Below are positions 54,312-62,579 of a stretch of DNA of 64,000 bases, one piece after another. A model generated the notes under the pieces. It ran no database searches. It was not told where the DNA came from and saw only the letters and a program-made list of their open reading frames with translations. Every line of letters begins with the position of its first letter. The first letter of the stretch is position 1. The stretch comes from an alpha proteobacterium IMCC14465 (GTDB taxonomy: Bacteria; Pseudomonadota; Alphaproteobacteria; RS24). The stretch lies in contig ALYF01000010.1 of assembly GCA_000293845.2 (NCBI GenBank), positions 27,540-91,539 on the forward strand, read 5' to 3'. Both the position numbers and the translations under genes were made by a program.

Positions 54312-55757
54312 TTATTCTGGTGCGTTTTTCAAAAATGCCGGGATATTCTCCCCAAACCCCACTTGCGCATTATTGGGTTTTGTCTCTTTAGGGGCTGCTT
54401 GTGGGGTAGGTTTTTCCTGAGCCTGTGAAGATGGATTATTTGTCTCCGGCGTCTCTTTCTTATCTTTTTTGTCTTTTTTATTATTCGAGAAAGCGGCGAG
54501 GCCTTTACGTTGTCCGGTGCCTTGTCCGGTACGTTGTCCTGTCGTGGTGCCTTTATCTTCTCTTTTATCTTTATTTTTTTCGCGCGGTTTGCGGGCATCT
54601 TTATCAGCCCTTTTATCCTCTGATGTCTCATCTTCGGAAGTGTCGGCATTTTTGTTGACATCAATTTTTTGATTAATCAGCTTTTCAATCGCGTCAACAT
54701 ATTTGCCATCCTCTTTGGAGAAAAGAGTAATGGCAGCGCCTTTTCTGCCTGCGCGTCCGGTCCGACCAATACGGTGAACATAATCCTCTGCATGGGTCGG
54801 TACGTCATAATTGAAAACATGACTGACCGCAGGAATATCTAAACCCCGCGCCGCAACATCGGAGGCTATTAAATATGTCGCTTCGCCGCCTTTAAAACGC
54901 TCAAGCATTTTAAGGCGCATGTGCTGATCCATATCTCCGTGAAGAGAGACTGCCGGATAGCCGCTTTTTTGCAGAGCATTCAGTAAATCACCAATATCTC
55001 TCTTGCGGTTACAAAAGATGATGCCATTGGTGACGTCTTCTTCGTCAAAAAGCTTTTTGAGAGTTTTAAGTTTCTGGGCTTTAGAAACTGAAACAAGCAA
55101 TTGGCTGACATTCTTATTTGTCGAGGAAGGCGGCGCGACCTCTACACGCGCCGGTGCAGAAAGAAATTGCTCCGTCAGGCGGGTAATTTCGGGCGGCATG
55201 GTTGCAGAGAAAAACAAGGTTTGGCGCGTGAAGGGCAGGAGTTTCACAATGCGTTCAATATCGGGAATGAACCCCATATCAAGCATGCGGTCGGCTTCAT
55301 CAATAACCAGCACTTCCACGCCGCGTAGCAGGACGCCGCCGCGTTCTACATGGTCGAGCAATCGGCCGGGTGTGGCGATTAAAACGTCCGCACCGCGCAT
55401 AATGGCTTTTTCTTGATCGCCGAAACTCACACCGCCAATGAGGAGGGCTTTGGTCAGTTTGGTGTTTTTGCCATAGACATCAAAATTATCCGCTACCTGT
55501 GCCGCGAGTTCGCGCGTCGGCTCAAGGATAAGAGTGCGCGGCATGCGGGCTTTGGCGCGCCCCTTCATGAGGCGGTGTATCATTGGGAGGGTAAAGCTTG
55601 CCGTTTTGCCTGTGCCTGTTTGGGCGATACCCAACACATCTCTGCCGGCAATCACATGGGGAATGGCTTCTGCTTGAATGGGTGTCGGTGTTGTGTAGCC
55701 GGCTTCATTAATGGCAGTCATTATTTCGGGTGCGAGACCCAGTTCATCAAATTTCAT
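54312..55757 (-). CDS. DEAD-box RNA helicase, RhlE-like
   Basis: A 481-residue helicase: Q motif (TPTPIQ), AQTGTGKT, PTRELAAQ, DEADRML, SAT, HRIGRTGRAG. The low-complexity tail (Lys, Asp, then TGQRTGQGTGQ) is basic and repetitive. RhlE-type proteins act in ribosome assembly and cold growth. The start at 55757 is preferred to TTG 55790. Two GC-rich hairpins precede the gene. Confidence 0.92.
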   Translation of the reverse strand: MKFDELGLAPEIMTAINEAGYTTPTPIQAEAIPHVIAGRDVLGIAQTGTGKTASFTLPMIHRLMKGRAKARMPRTLILEPTRELAAQVADNFDVYGKNTKLTKALLIGGVSFGDQEKAIMRGADVLIATPGRLLDHVERGGVLLRGVEVLVIDEADRMLDMGFIPDIERIVKLLPFTRQTLFFSATMPPEITRLTEQFLSAPARVEVAPPSSTNKNVSQLLVSVSKAQKLKTLKKLFDEEDVTNGIIFCNRKRDIGDLLNALQKSGYPAVSLHGDMDQHMRLKMLERFKGGEATYLIASDVAARGLDIPAVSHVFNYDVPTHAEDYVHRIGRTGRAGRKGAAITLFSKEDGKYVDAIEKLINQKIDVNKNADTSEDETSEDKRADKDARKPREKNKDKREDKGTTTGQRTGQGTGQRKGLAAFSNNKKDKKDKKETPETNNPSSQAQEKPTPQAAPKETKPNNAQVGFGENIPAFLKNAPE

Positions 55758-55808
55758 AATTTTCCGTGACGTTATAAGTGTTTTATTCAAAGTTATTTTT
55801 AATCAAGC

Positions 55809-55849
55809 CACCCCCGTTGGGGTGACTAAATTCAGGCCACCACGGCCTG
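55809..55849 (-). promoter_or_regulatory. Two adjacent hairpins between parE and the DEAD-box gene
   Basis: CACCCC-CGTT-GGGGTG (55809-55824) and CAGGCC-ACCAC-GGCCTG (55833-55849) are two 6-bp-stem hairpins 9 bp apart. They lie in the 160-bp gap after parE and before the helicase. They may end parE or form a 5' leader. Only short A/T tails follow. Confidence 0.5.
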
Positions 55850-55917
55850 ACCTGCAAGTTGAGTTGTAAAATAGATAAATTTAAGGCTTTGTAAAGCGCT
55901 CTCTAGTTTTAAGGGAC

Positions 55918-58038
55918 TTAAATATCCAGCAGTTTTTCATCAGCAAAGGCGGCATTGTCCTGAATAAACCTAAAACGCATTTCTGGTTTGCTGCCCATCA
56001 GACGGTTAACGCAATCTGCGGTCTGCTTGGCATCTTCCTCAGGAAGCTGGATTTGCAGGAGCGTTCGGTTCTCCGGCTTCATCGTTGTTTCTTTCAATTG
56101 CGCCGGAAGCATTTCGCCCAGCCCTTTAAAGCGGCTGACTTCGACCTTGGCGTTTGACCTGAATTCTGTTGCCATAAGTTCCTCGCGGTGTTCTTCGTCC
56201 CGCGCATAAAACGTTTTCCCGCCCTGTGCGAGACGGTAAAGTGGTGGGACAGCCAAATAAAGATGCCCGTCTCTGATTAAATCCGGCATTTCCTCATGGA
56301 AGAAAGTTATCAGAAGCGCCGCAATATGCGCCCCATCAACATCGGCATCGGTCATGATGATAACTTTTTCATATCTCAGCTTGTCACCATCATAGGTACC
56401 CCCCGCGCCACACCCAAGCGCCTGTACCAAATCGGAAATCAGCTGGCTTTGCTGTTTTTTGGCGACTGTGGCATTGGCAACATTCAAGATTTTCCCTCTT
56501 AACGGGAGTATCGCTTGGGTTTTCCGATCCCGTCCCTGCTTGGCAGAGCCGCCAGCACTATCGCCCTCAACAATAAAAATCTCGGTGCCTGCCGCTTCGT
56601 TTTGACTGCAATCCGCCAGTTTGCCGGGTAGGCGCAGTTTACGAACAGCAGATTTGCGGCTGACTTCTTTTTCTTGTTTGCGGCGTTGTCTGTCTTCAGC
56701 GCGATCTATGACCCATTCGAGTAATTTGGTCGCTGATAGCTTATCGCTCGCTAACCAGAGGTCAAATGCGTCGCGAATGGTTTGTTCGGTGATGCGCGTG
56801 GCTTCGGGGGAGGCGAGCTTGTCTTTGGTTTGCCCTTGAAACTCTGGTTCACGGATGAAAACCGAGACCAGAGCGGTGATGGAGCCCATGACATCATCGG
56901 CGGTAATGATGTCGGCTTTCTTATTGCTAACAAGTTGACCATAGGCTTTAAGCCCCTTGGTGAGCGCCGCGCGCAGACCTTGCTCATGTGTCCCACCTTC
57001 GGGAGTTGGCACAGTATTACAATAAGAGGAGAGATGCGTGTCACTGCCACCAACCCAGCTAATCGCCCATTCAACACTGCCATGCGAGCCATCTTTCTGC
57101 ACTTTACCGGCAAAAGGGGCGGGGGTAACAGTTGGGCGGCTTCCAATTTGCTCATCAAGATAATCTCGCAATCCTTCAGGAAAGCGTAAAACGGCTTCTG
57201 CGGGGCATTTTTCTGGGTCAGAAATAAGCTCTTCGGCGCAGTGCCATCTTATCTCAACGCCGCCAAATAAATAGGCCTTGGCCTTCGACATGCTGTAAAG
57301 GCGATACGGGTCAAATCTGCTGTTATTGCCAAAAATGTCAGTGTCGGGCGTGAAGCTGACTTTGGTGCCACGACGGTTACCTGCAGGACCAATTTCCTTT
57401 AATTTTCCTTGAGCAACACCTCTGGAAAACTCTTGTGAATACAAGGTCTTATTACGCGCAACTTCAACTATTAGTTTATCAGAGAGTGCATTCACAACAG
57501 AGACACCGACCCCGTGCAAACCGCCCGACGTATCATAGGCGCCACTCCCGAATTTACCTCCGGCATGAAGTGTCGTCATAATGACTTCCAGCGCGGATTT
57601 ATCCTTGAATTTCGGATGCGGGTCGACAGGAATCCCTCGCCCATTATCGCCAACAGTCAATGTGCCGTCGGCTTCAAAATTGACCTCGATAAAGCTGGCA
57701 TGTCCGGCAACCGCTTCATCCATTGAGTTGTCTATCACTTCGGCAAAAAGGTGATGCAGGGCGCGGTTATCTGTGCCGCCAATATACATGCCGGGTCGGC
57801 GCCTGACAGGTTCGAGACCCTCGAGAACTTCAATATCAGCAGCGCTATACGCCTCTGATTTTTTTGGGCCAGATTTTTTTGGTGCATTCTTCGCCGATGT
57901 CTTTGCTGAAGTCTCTGCTGATGTCTCTGTCGGTTTGGCTTGAACTTTGGTTGGTTGTTTAGCGTCTGATTTTTTGGAGGGTTTTGCTTCAGAACCAAAT
58001 AAGTCTGGCGTATCGTCTGTTTTTTTTCGCGCTGGCAT
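55918..58038 (-). CDS. parE: DNA topoisomerase IV subunit B
   Basis: A 706-residue type IIA subunit. GHKL ATP site: EVIDNSMDEA, DNGRGIPV, GGLHGVGVSVVNAL. TOPRIM: VEGDSAGGSAKQGRDRKTQ with LPLRGKILNV, as in ParE rather than GyrB. The N-terminus has about 50 extra residues, Lys/Ser-rich with TSA repeats (12-bp units). It decatenates sister chromosomes with ParC. Confidence 0.92.
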   Translation of the reverse strand: MPARKKTDDTPDLFGSEAKPSKKSDAKQPTKVQAKPTETSAETSAKTSAKNAPKKSGPKKSEAYSAADIEVLEGLEPVRRRPGMYIGGTDNRALHHLFAEVIDNSMDEAVAGHASFIEVNFEADGTLTVGDNGRGIPVDPHPKFKDKSALEVIMTTLHAGGKFGSGAYDTSGGLHGVGVSVVNALSDKLIVEVARNKTLYSQEFSRGVAQGKLKEIGPAGNRRGTKVSFTPDTDIFGNNSRFDPYRLYSMSKAKAYLFGGVEIRWHCAEELISDPEKCPAEAVLRFPEGLRDYLDEQIGSRPTVTPAPFAGKVQKDGSHGSVEWAISWVGGSDTHLSSYCNTVPTPEGGTHEQGLRAALTKGLKAYGQLVSNKKADIITADDVMGSITALVSVFIREPEFQGQTKDKLASPEATRITEQTIRDAFDLWLASDKLSATKLLEWVIDRAEDRQRRKQEKEVSRKSAVRKLRLPGKLADCSQNEAAGTEIFIVEGDSAGGSAKQGRDRKTQAILPLRGKILNVANATVAKKQQSQLISDLVQALGCGAGGTYDGDKLRYEKVIIMTDADVDGAHIAALLITFFHEEMPDLIRDGHLYLAVPPLYRLAQGGKTFYARDEEHREELMATEFRSNAKVEVSRFKGLGEMLPAQLKETTMKPENRTLLQIQLPEEDAKQTADCVNRLMGSKPEMRFRFIQDNAAFADEKLLDI

Positions 58039-58137
58039 AAGGAAACTTCCGGCAATCGCCTTGCTGAGTAAAAGTTAAGTCGAAACTAAGTCGAATCGTT
58101 CATTGAGTTGAATTTTAAACATGTTTGCTCACGCGTT

Positions 58138-58224
58138 GGAAAAAAAATGGCGGAAAAAAATTGGCGGAAAAGAAATGGCGGTAAAAAAAATTAGCGATAA
58201 GTAATTGGCGATAAAAAAAATGGG
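58138..58224 (+). repeat. 14-bp tandem repeat (6 units) in the parE/OYE divergent region
   Basis: Six units, mostly 14 bp (typed by GGAAAAAAAATGGC), run through the divergent region upstream of parE and of the OYE gene. The 284-bp gap holds no ORF of note; the A-rich repeats make it bendable and likely variable in copy number. Confidence 0.75.
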
Positions 58225-58322
58225 TCACTTGAGGCCGACACCAGAAACGCTTGCGACGATATTTTCTTCAACGTAGTGTGCTTACACAATCAGTAAAAAG
58301 ATTTGCCAGTAAAAGGATTATC

Positions 58323-59630
58323 ATGACAACTCTCTCCGATACACTCACCTTGCCTTGCGGCGTCATTATCAAAAACAGAATTGCCAAAGGCGCCATGACA
58401 GAAGGCTTGTCCGACCCCGCAAATCGCGCCACGTCAAAGCTTTCAACGCTTTACAGACGCTGGGCAGACGGCGGTGCGGGTATGTTGTTAACAGGTAATG
58501 TGCAGATTAATCATAAATATCTGGAGCGTGCTGGCAATGTCGTGATTGAAGGGGCGCAGTCGGATGAACAACTTGAGGCGCTGAAACATTGGAGTGGGCA
58601 GGGGACAGCCAATGATACTCAGCTTTGGATGCAAATCTCTCATGCCGGTCGGCAAACGCCGATAACCGTTAATGAAACGCCAGTTGGGCCGTCTGACTTG
58701 CCTGTTAATATGCCCGGCAAAATGTTTGGGGACCCACAAGCCATGACGGAAGCTGACATTCAGTCGGCGATTGAGGGCTTTGCATTTGCCGCTAAAACCG
58801 CAAAGCAGACTGGGTTTACCGGTGTGCAAATTCACGCGGCGCATGGCTATTTAATTTCGGAGTTTTTATCGCCGGATGTGAATATACGGACAGATAGTTG
58901 GGGCGGCTCGCTTGAAAATCGCGCCCGATTTTTATTGGAAGCGGTGCGTGCCACCCGCAAGGCAGTCGGCAAAAAATTCCCTGTTGCCGTAAAACTCAAT
59001 TCTGCTGATTTTCAGCGCGGCGGGTTCAGCCACGAGGAAGCGGTGCAGGTCGCCAGATGGCTAAATGACGAAAAACTTGATTTGCTGGAGATTTCCGGCG
59101 GTACTTATGAACAGCCACGCATGTCCGGTCTTGAGGGGGGCGCGATGGACTCGTCTAAAAGCGAAAGCCGTTTGCCCAGCACGGTGGCGCGGGAAGCGTA
59201 TTTTCTTGAATATGCCAAGGATATAAGGGATGTTTTTGATGGCGCCTTGATGGTGACGGGCGGGTTTCGCACCCGTAAGGGTATGAATGCTGCCCTCGAT
59301 GCAGGGGCTTGTGACATGATTGGTCTGGCGCGTCCCATGTGTAGTGACCCTGATATTGCAAATAAGCTGTTATCTGGTGCTGTGGCCGCGACAGAAGAAT
59401 TTGAGAAAACCGTCAGGCTTGGCCCGGGTTTTCTGGGCGATACCAGCCCGTTTGCGATTATTCGCGGCATTAACGGTTGGGGACGTCAGGGCTGGTTCTG
59501 CCTTCAGCTTATTCGTATGGGCGACGGGCAAGAGCCTGATTTGAAAATGGGTGTTCTGAAGGCTGTTTCAGGGTTTCAGGCTTTTGAGAAAGAAGCTGCC
59601 TTGCGTTATAAGAAAAATTACGGATACTAA
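58323..59630 (+). CDS. OYE-family NADH:flavin oxidoreductase
   Basis: A 435-residue FMN barrel with H171-x2-H174-G-Y and GGSLENR. It has an extended C-terminus (about 70 residues) beyond the barrel but no Cys cluster. ATG 58323 has AAAGGA upstream; the upstream 24-codon extension is rejected. Third OYE of the window and the only one outside the catabolic island; followed by a SnoaL-like gene. Confidence 0.85.
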   Translation: MTTLSDTLTLPCGVIIKNRIAKGAMTEGLSDPANRATSKLSTLYRRWADGGAGMLLTGNVQINHKYLERAGNVVIEGAQSDEQLEALKHWSGQGTANDTQLWMQISHAGRQTPITVNETPVGPSDLPVNMPGKMFGDPQAMTEADIQSAIEGFAFAAKTAKQTGFTGVQIHAAHGYLISEFLSPDVNIRTDSWGGSLENRARFLLEAVRATRKAVGKKFPVAVKLNSADFQRGGFSHEEAVQVARWLNDEKLDLLEISGGTYEQPRMSGLEGGAMDSSKSESRLPSTVAREAYFLEYAKDIRDVFDGALMVTGGFRTRKGMNAALDAGACDMIGLARPMCSDPDIANKLLSGAVAATEEFEKTVRLGPGFLGDTSPFAIIRGINGWGRQGWFCLQLIRMGDGQEPDLKMGVLKAVSGFQAFEKEAALRYKKNYGY

Positions 59631-59664
59631 AAATTCATACTTAAAATTCATACCTAAAATTCAT
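59626..59664 (+). repeat. 13-bp tandem repeat (3 units) at the OYE stop codon
   Basis: Three 13-bp units (ACTAAAAATTCAT, ACTTAAAATTCAT, ACCTAAAATTCAT) begin inside the last codons of the OYE gene and span its TAA. They continue up to the next gene's Shine-Dalgarno (GAGGGAG). Confidence 0.8.
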
Positions 59665-59680
59665 ACCGAGGGAGAAGATA

Positions 59681-60289
59681 ATGAAAAATGTTCAAGGTAT
59701 AATTGCCGCTATCGTACTCGTTGTGCTGGGTGCCGTCCTCGCGCCGATATTTATGCCAAATAAAGCAGGCTCTAACGGTGTTTGCCCGAGGGGTTTGGTT
59801 GAAGCTGCCGCACGACAGGAAATTGAATATCTGCAACGTGGTTATGCGAAGGCGACGGATTTGCTGGGAATTACAGAGGGTGACTCTTTCAATCAGGGGC
59901 GCGACCTTTACCGCGCAGTATTCACGCCAGATGCTCAGTTTTCTGTCTCGGGTGAGGGGGCGCCTGAAATGAATGCTGTTGGGCCTGATGCTTGGGCTGA
60001 TATCGTTGCGCAGACTCTTGGGCCGATGGGACCTACCCAACATCTTACCGGCACGCAACGGGTTAGCGATTTGGATGTACAGATATCATCAGATTGTGAC
60101 GTAACTGGCGGGTCAGCCGGATTGGAAACCTATGTGCAGGCTTGGCACGATATGCCGAATGGTCAGATTTGGATGTTCATGGGGACTTATGTTGATGATG
60201 TGGTTTATGTGCCCGGGACGGGTTGGCGGATTAGTAAAATGGATCTTGTGCGCACCACAACTGAGACACGCAATAAGCTAAGCGACTAA
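59681..60289 (+). CDS. Membrane-anchored SnoaL/NTF2-like protein
   Basis: A 202-residue protein with an N-terminal membrane span (IIAAIVLVVLGAVLAPIF), followed by an NTF2-type domain (DLYRAVFTPDAQFSVSG, MDLVRTTTETRN). A periplasmic anchored domain is likely. No catalytic residues are clear. GAGGGAG precedes the ATG; it is 50 bp after the OYE and probably shares its transcript. Confidence 0.72.
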   Translation: MKNVQGIIAAIVLVVLGAVLAPIFMPNKAGSNGVCPRGLVEAAARQEIEYLQRGYAKATDLLGITEGDSFNQGRDLYRAVFTPDAQFSVSGEGAPEMNAVGPDAWADIVAQTLGPMGPTQHLTGTQRVSDLDVQISSDCDVTGGSAGLETYVQAWHDMPNGQIWMFMGTYVDDVVYVPGTGWRISKMDLVRTTTETRNKLSD

Positions 60290-60315
60290 AACCGCGTAAC
60301 AAATAACGCATAAAA

Positions 60316-60340
60316 AAAGGGCCGGATGAACCGGCCCTTT
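60316..60340. terminator. Bidirectional intrinsic terminator between the NTF2-like and glnA genes
   Basis: AAAGGGCCGG, an ATGAA loop and CCGGCCCTTT form a 10-bp stem with A- and T-runs on either side, so it can end transcription from both convergent genes. Confidence 0.88.
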
Positions 60341-60358
60341 TCTATGTATGATGCGCGC

Positions 60359-61768
60359 TTAGACGCTGTAATACATGTCGAACTCGACTGGATGAGGCGT
60401 GTGCTCGAAGCGGTATACTTCTTCCCACTTCAGCTCCAGATATCCATCAATCTGGTCATCATCCATGACACCACCTTTTTTCAGGAAGTCACGGTCTGCA
60501 TCGAGCGCTTCGAGAGCCTCACGCAGGGATCCGCAAACCTGTGGCACGTCAGCCAATTCTTCAGGTGGCAGTTCATAAAGGTCTTTATCCATTGGTTCAC
60601 CTGGATCGATTTTATTCTCGATACCGTCAAGACCGGCCATCATCATTGCTGTGAAAGCAAGATATGGGTTGGCTGTTGGGTCAGGGAAGCGAATTTCAAT
60701 TCTTTTGCCCGGTGCGGAAGTCGCGAAAGGAATCCGGCATGACGCAGAACGGTTACGCGCAGAATAGGCCAGAAGCACAGGGGCTTCAAAACCAGGAATA
60801 AGACGCTTGTAAGAGTTTGTTGACGGGTTTGTCAGCGCGTTAATAGCGCGGGCATGTTTGATGATACCGCCAATATAGTAAAGACACTCTTGGGAGAGGT
60901 CGGCATATTTGTCACCAGCAAAGAGAGGCTTGCCTTCTTTCCAGATGGACTGGTGACAATGCATGCCTGTGCCGTTATCGCCATAGACTGGCTTTGGCAT
61001 AAAGGTCGCTGATTTGCCATAAGCATGGGCGACGTTATGAACGACATATTTGTAAAGTTGCAGATCGTCAGCAATGCTTGTCAGTGTGCCGAATTTAAGG
61101 CCAAGCTCGTGCTGGGCTGCGGCAACTTCGTGGTGATGTTTCTCAACTTCGAGACCCATATCTTTCATGACGCTAAGCATTTCGCCGCGCAGGTCTTGTC
61201 CGCTATCAACTGGGTTGACTGGGAAATAGCCGCCTTTAGTGCGTGGGCGGTGACCCATATTACCGGCTTCATATTCAGTACCTGAATTGACCGGCAGTTC
61301 TGAACTGTCCAGAGCAAAACCTGTATTATAAGGTTCTGATGAAAAACGAACATCGTCAAAGACAAAGAATTCAGCTTCTGGGCCAAAATTGATTGTGTCG
61401 CCAATACCTGTTGATTTCAGATAGGCTTCGGCTTTGACAGCCGTTGAGCGTGGGTCACGGTTGTAGAACTCACCTGTGATTGGGTCTGTAATGTTACAGA
61501 AAATTGTCATCGTTGGCTGGGCATAGAACGGGTCCATAGAAACTGAACTTGTGTCAGGCATCAGGCACATATCGGACTCATTAATGGCTTTCCAGCCTGA
61601 GATTGATGAGCCGTCAAACATGGCGCCTTCTGAGAAGAAGTCCTCATCTACGAGGGATGAGTCGAGCGTGACGTGTTGCATTTTGCCGCGTGGATCAGTG
61701 AAACGAAGATCCACATATTGGATATCATCGTCTTTGATTTTACTAAGAATTTTGGAAGCATCAGACAT
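60359..61768 (-). CDS. glnA: Glutamine synthetase type I
   Basis: A 469-residue GSI-beta enzyme. [32 protein letters not shown]-like GTGMHCHQS and the adenylylation Tyr in [10 protein letters not shown] are present, so activity should be modulated by GlnE. Makes glutamine from glutamate and ammonia. RBS GGAGATAAAAA. Located 32 bp after glnB. Confidence 0.96.
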   Translation of the reverse strand: MSDASKILSKIKDDDIQYVDLRFTDPRGKMQHVTLDSSLVDEDFFSEGAMFDGSSISGWKAINESDMCLMPDTSSVSMDPFYAQPTMTIFCNITDPITGEFYNRDPRSTAVKAEAYLKSTGIGDTINFGPEAEFFVFDDVRFSSEPYNTGFALDSSELPVNSGTEYEAGNMGHRPRTKGGYFPVNPVDSGQDLRGEMLSVMKDMGLEVEKHHHEVAAAQHELGLKFGTLTSIADDLQLYKYVVHNVAHAYGKSATFMPKPVYGDNGTGMHCHQSIWKEGKPLFAGDKYADLSQECLYYIGGIIKHARAINALTNPSTNSYKRLIPGFEAPVLLAYSARNRSASCRIPFATSAPGKRIEIRFPDPTANPYLAFTAMMMAGLDGIENKIDPGEPMDKDLYELPPEELADVPQVCGSLREALEALDADRDFLKKGGVMDDDQIDGYLELKWEEVYRFEHTPHPVEFDMYYSV

Positions 61769-61800
61769 TTTTTATCTCCGGATAATTTAAGTTAGTGTGT

Positions 61801-62151
<351 letters not shown>

Positions 62152-62173
62152 TCAGAATTTATGTACATAACAA

Positions 62174-62189
62174 AGCAGAAACCGTGCCA
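62174..62189 (-). promoter_or_regulatory. Sigma-54 promoter of glnB-glnA
   Basis: On the minus strand TGGCACG-GTTT-CTGCT matches TGGCACG-N4-TTGCW with GG and GC correctly spaced (12 bp). The start of transcription would be near 62162, about 22 bp before glnB. No clear NtrC pair was found in the A/T-rich 62200-62430 stretch, which holds no gene. Confidence 0.85.
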
Positions 62190-62437
62190 AAAATTTCAGT
62201 TATTAGGGGTGGTTATAAACCTCTGAATTTATTGTGTTATTTTTATCAATTATTAAATCGGGGTGAAAATATATAAATATCTGCCTAATTATTGTTCACT
62301 TGAGTAAAAATTAAACAGTTTCGAGTGCCTTTTAATTTTAAAGAATGTCTTAAAGACTCTTAACAAATACTCATAAGAGGCTGGTCAGACGTCAACTAAA
62401 TTGCTATACCCCGCGCCAGAGTTAGTTCTGCTTAAAT

Positions 62438-62522
62438 GCGGGCGTGGTGGAATTGGTAGACACGCTAGATTTAGGTTCTAGTGCTGAGAGGCGTGGGGGT
62501 TCAAGTCCCTCCGCCCGCACCA
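62438..62522 (+). tRNA. tRNA-Leu(TAG)
   Basis: An 85-nt tRNA with encoded CCA. Acceptor GCGGGCG pairs with CGCCCGC; discriminator A. The anticodon loop TTTAGGT gives TAG (reads CUA and, with wobble, CUN). The long variable arm and GGTTCAAGTCC T-arm are class II leucine features. A possible -10 (TGCTATAC) lies near 62402. Confidence 0.95.
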
Positions 62523-62579
62523 TAAGCGACCTGACGATACTTAATCACTGCTCATTAAAACAAGTGGGCAACAAAAAAA

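Noticed and set aside
58138..58224. Regular 14-bp repeats as a possible CRISPR array
   Set aside because: No spacers lie between the units, the units are far too short and there are no cas genes in the window.
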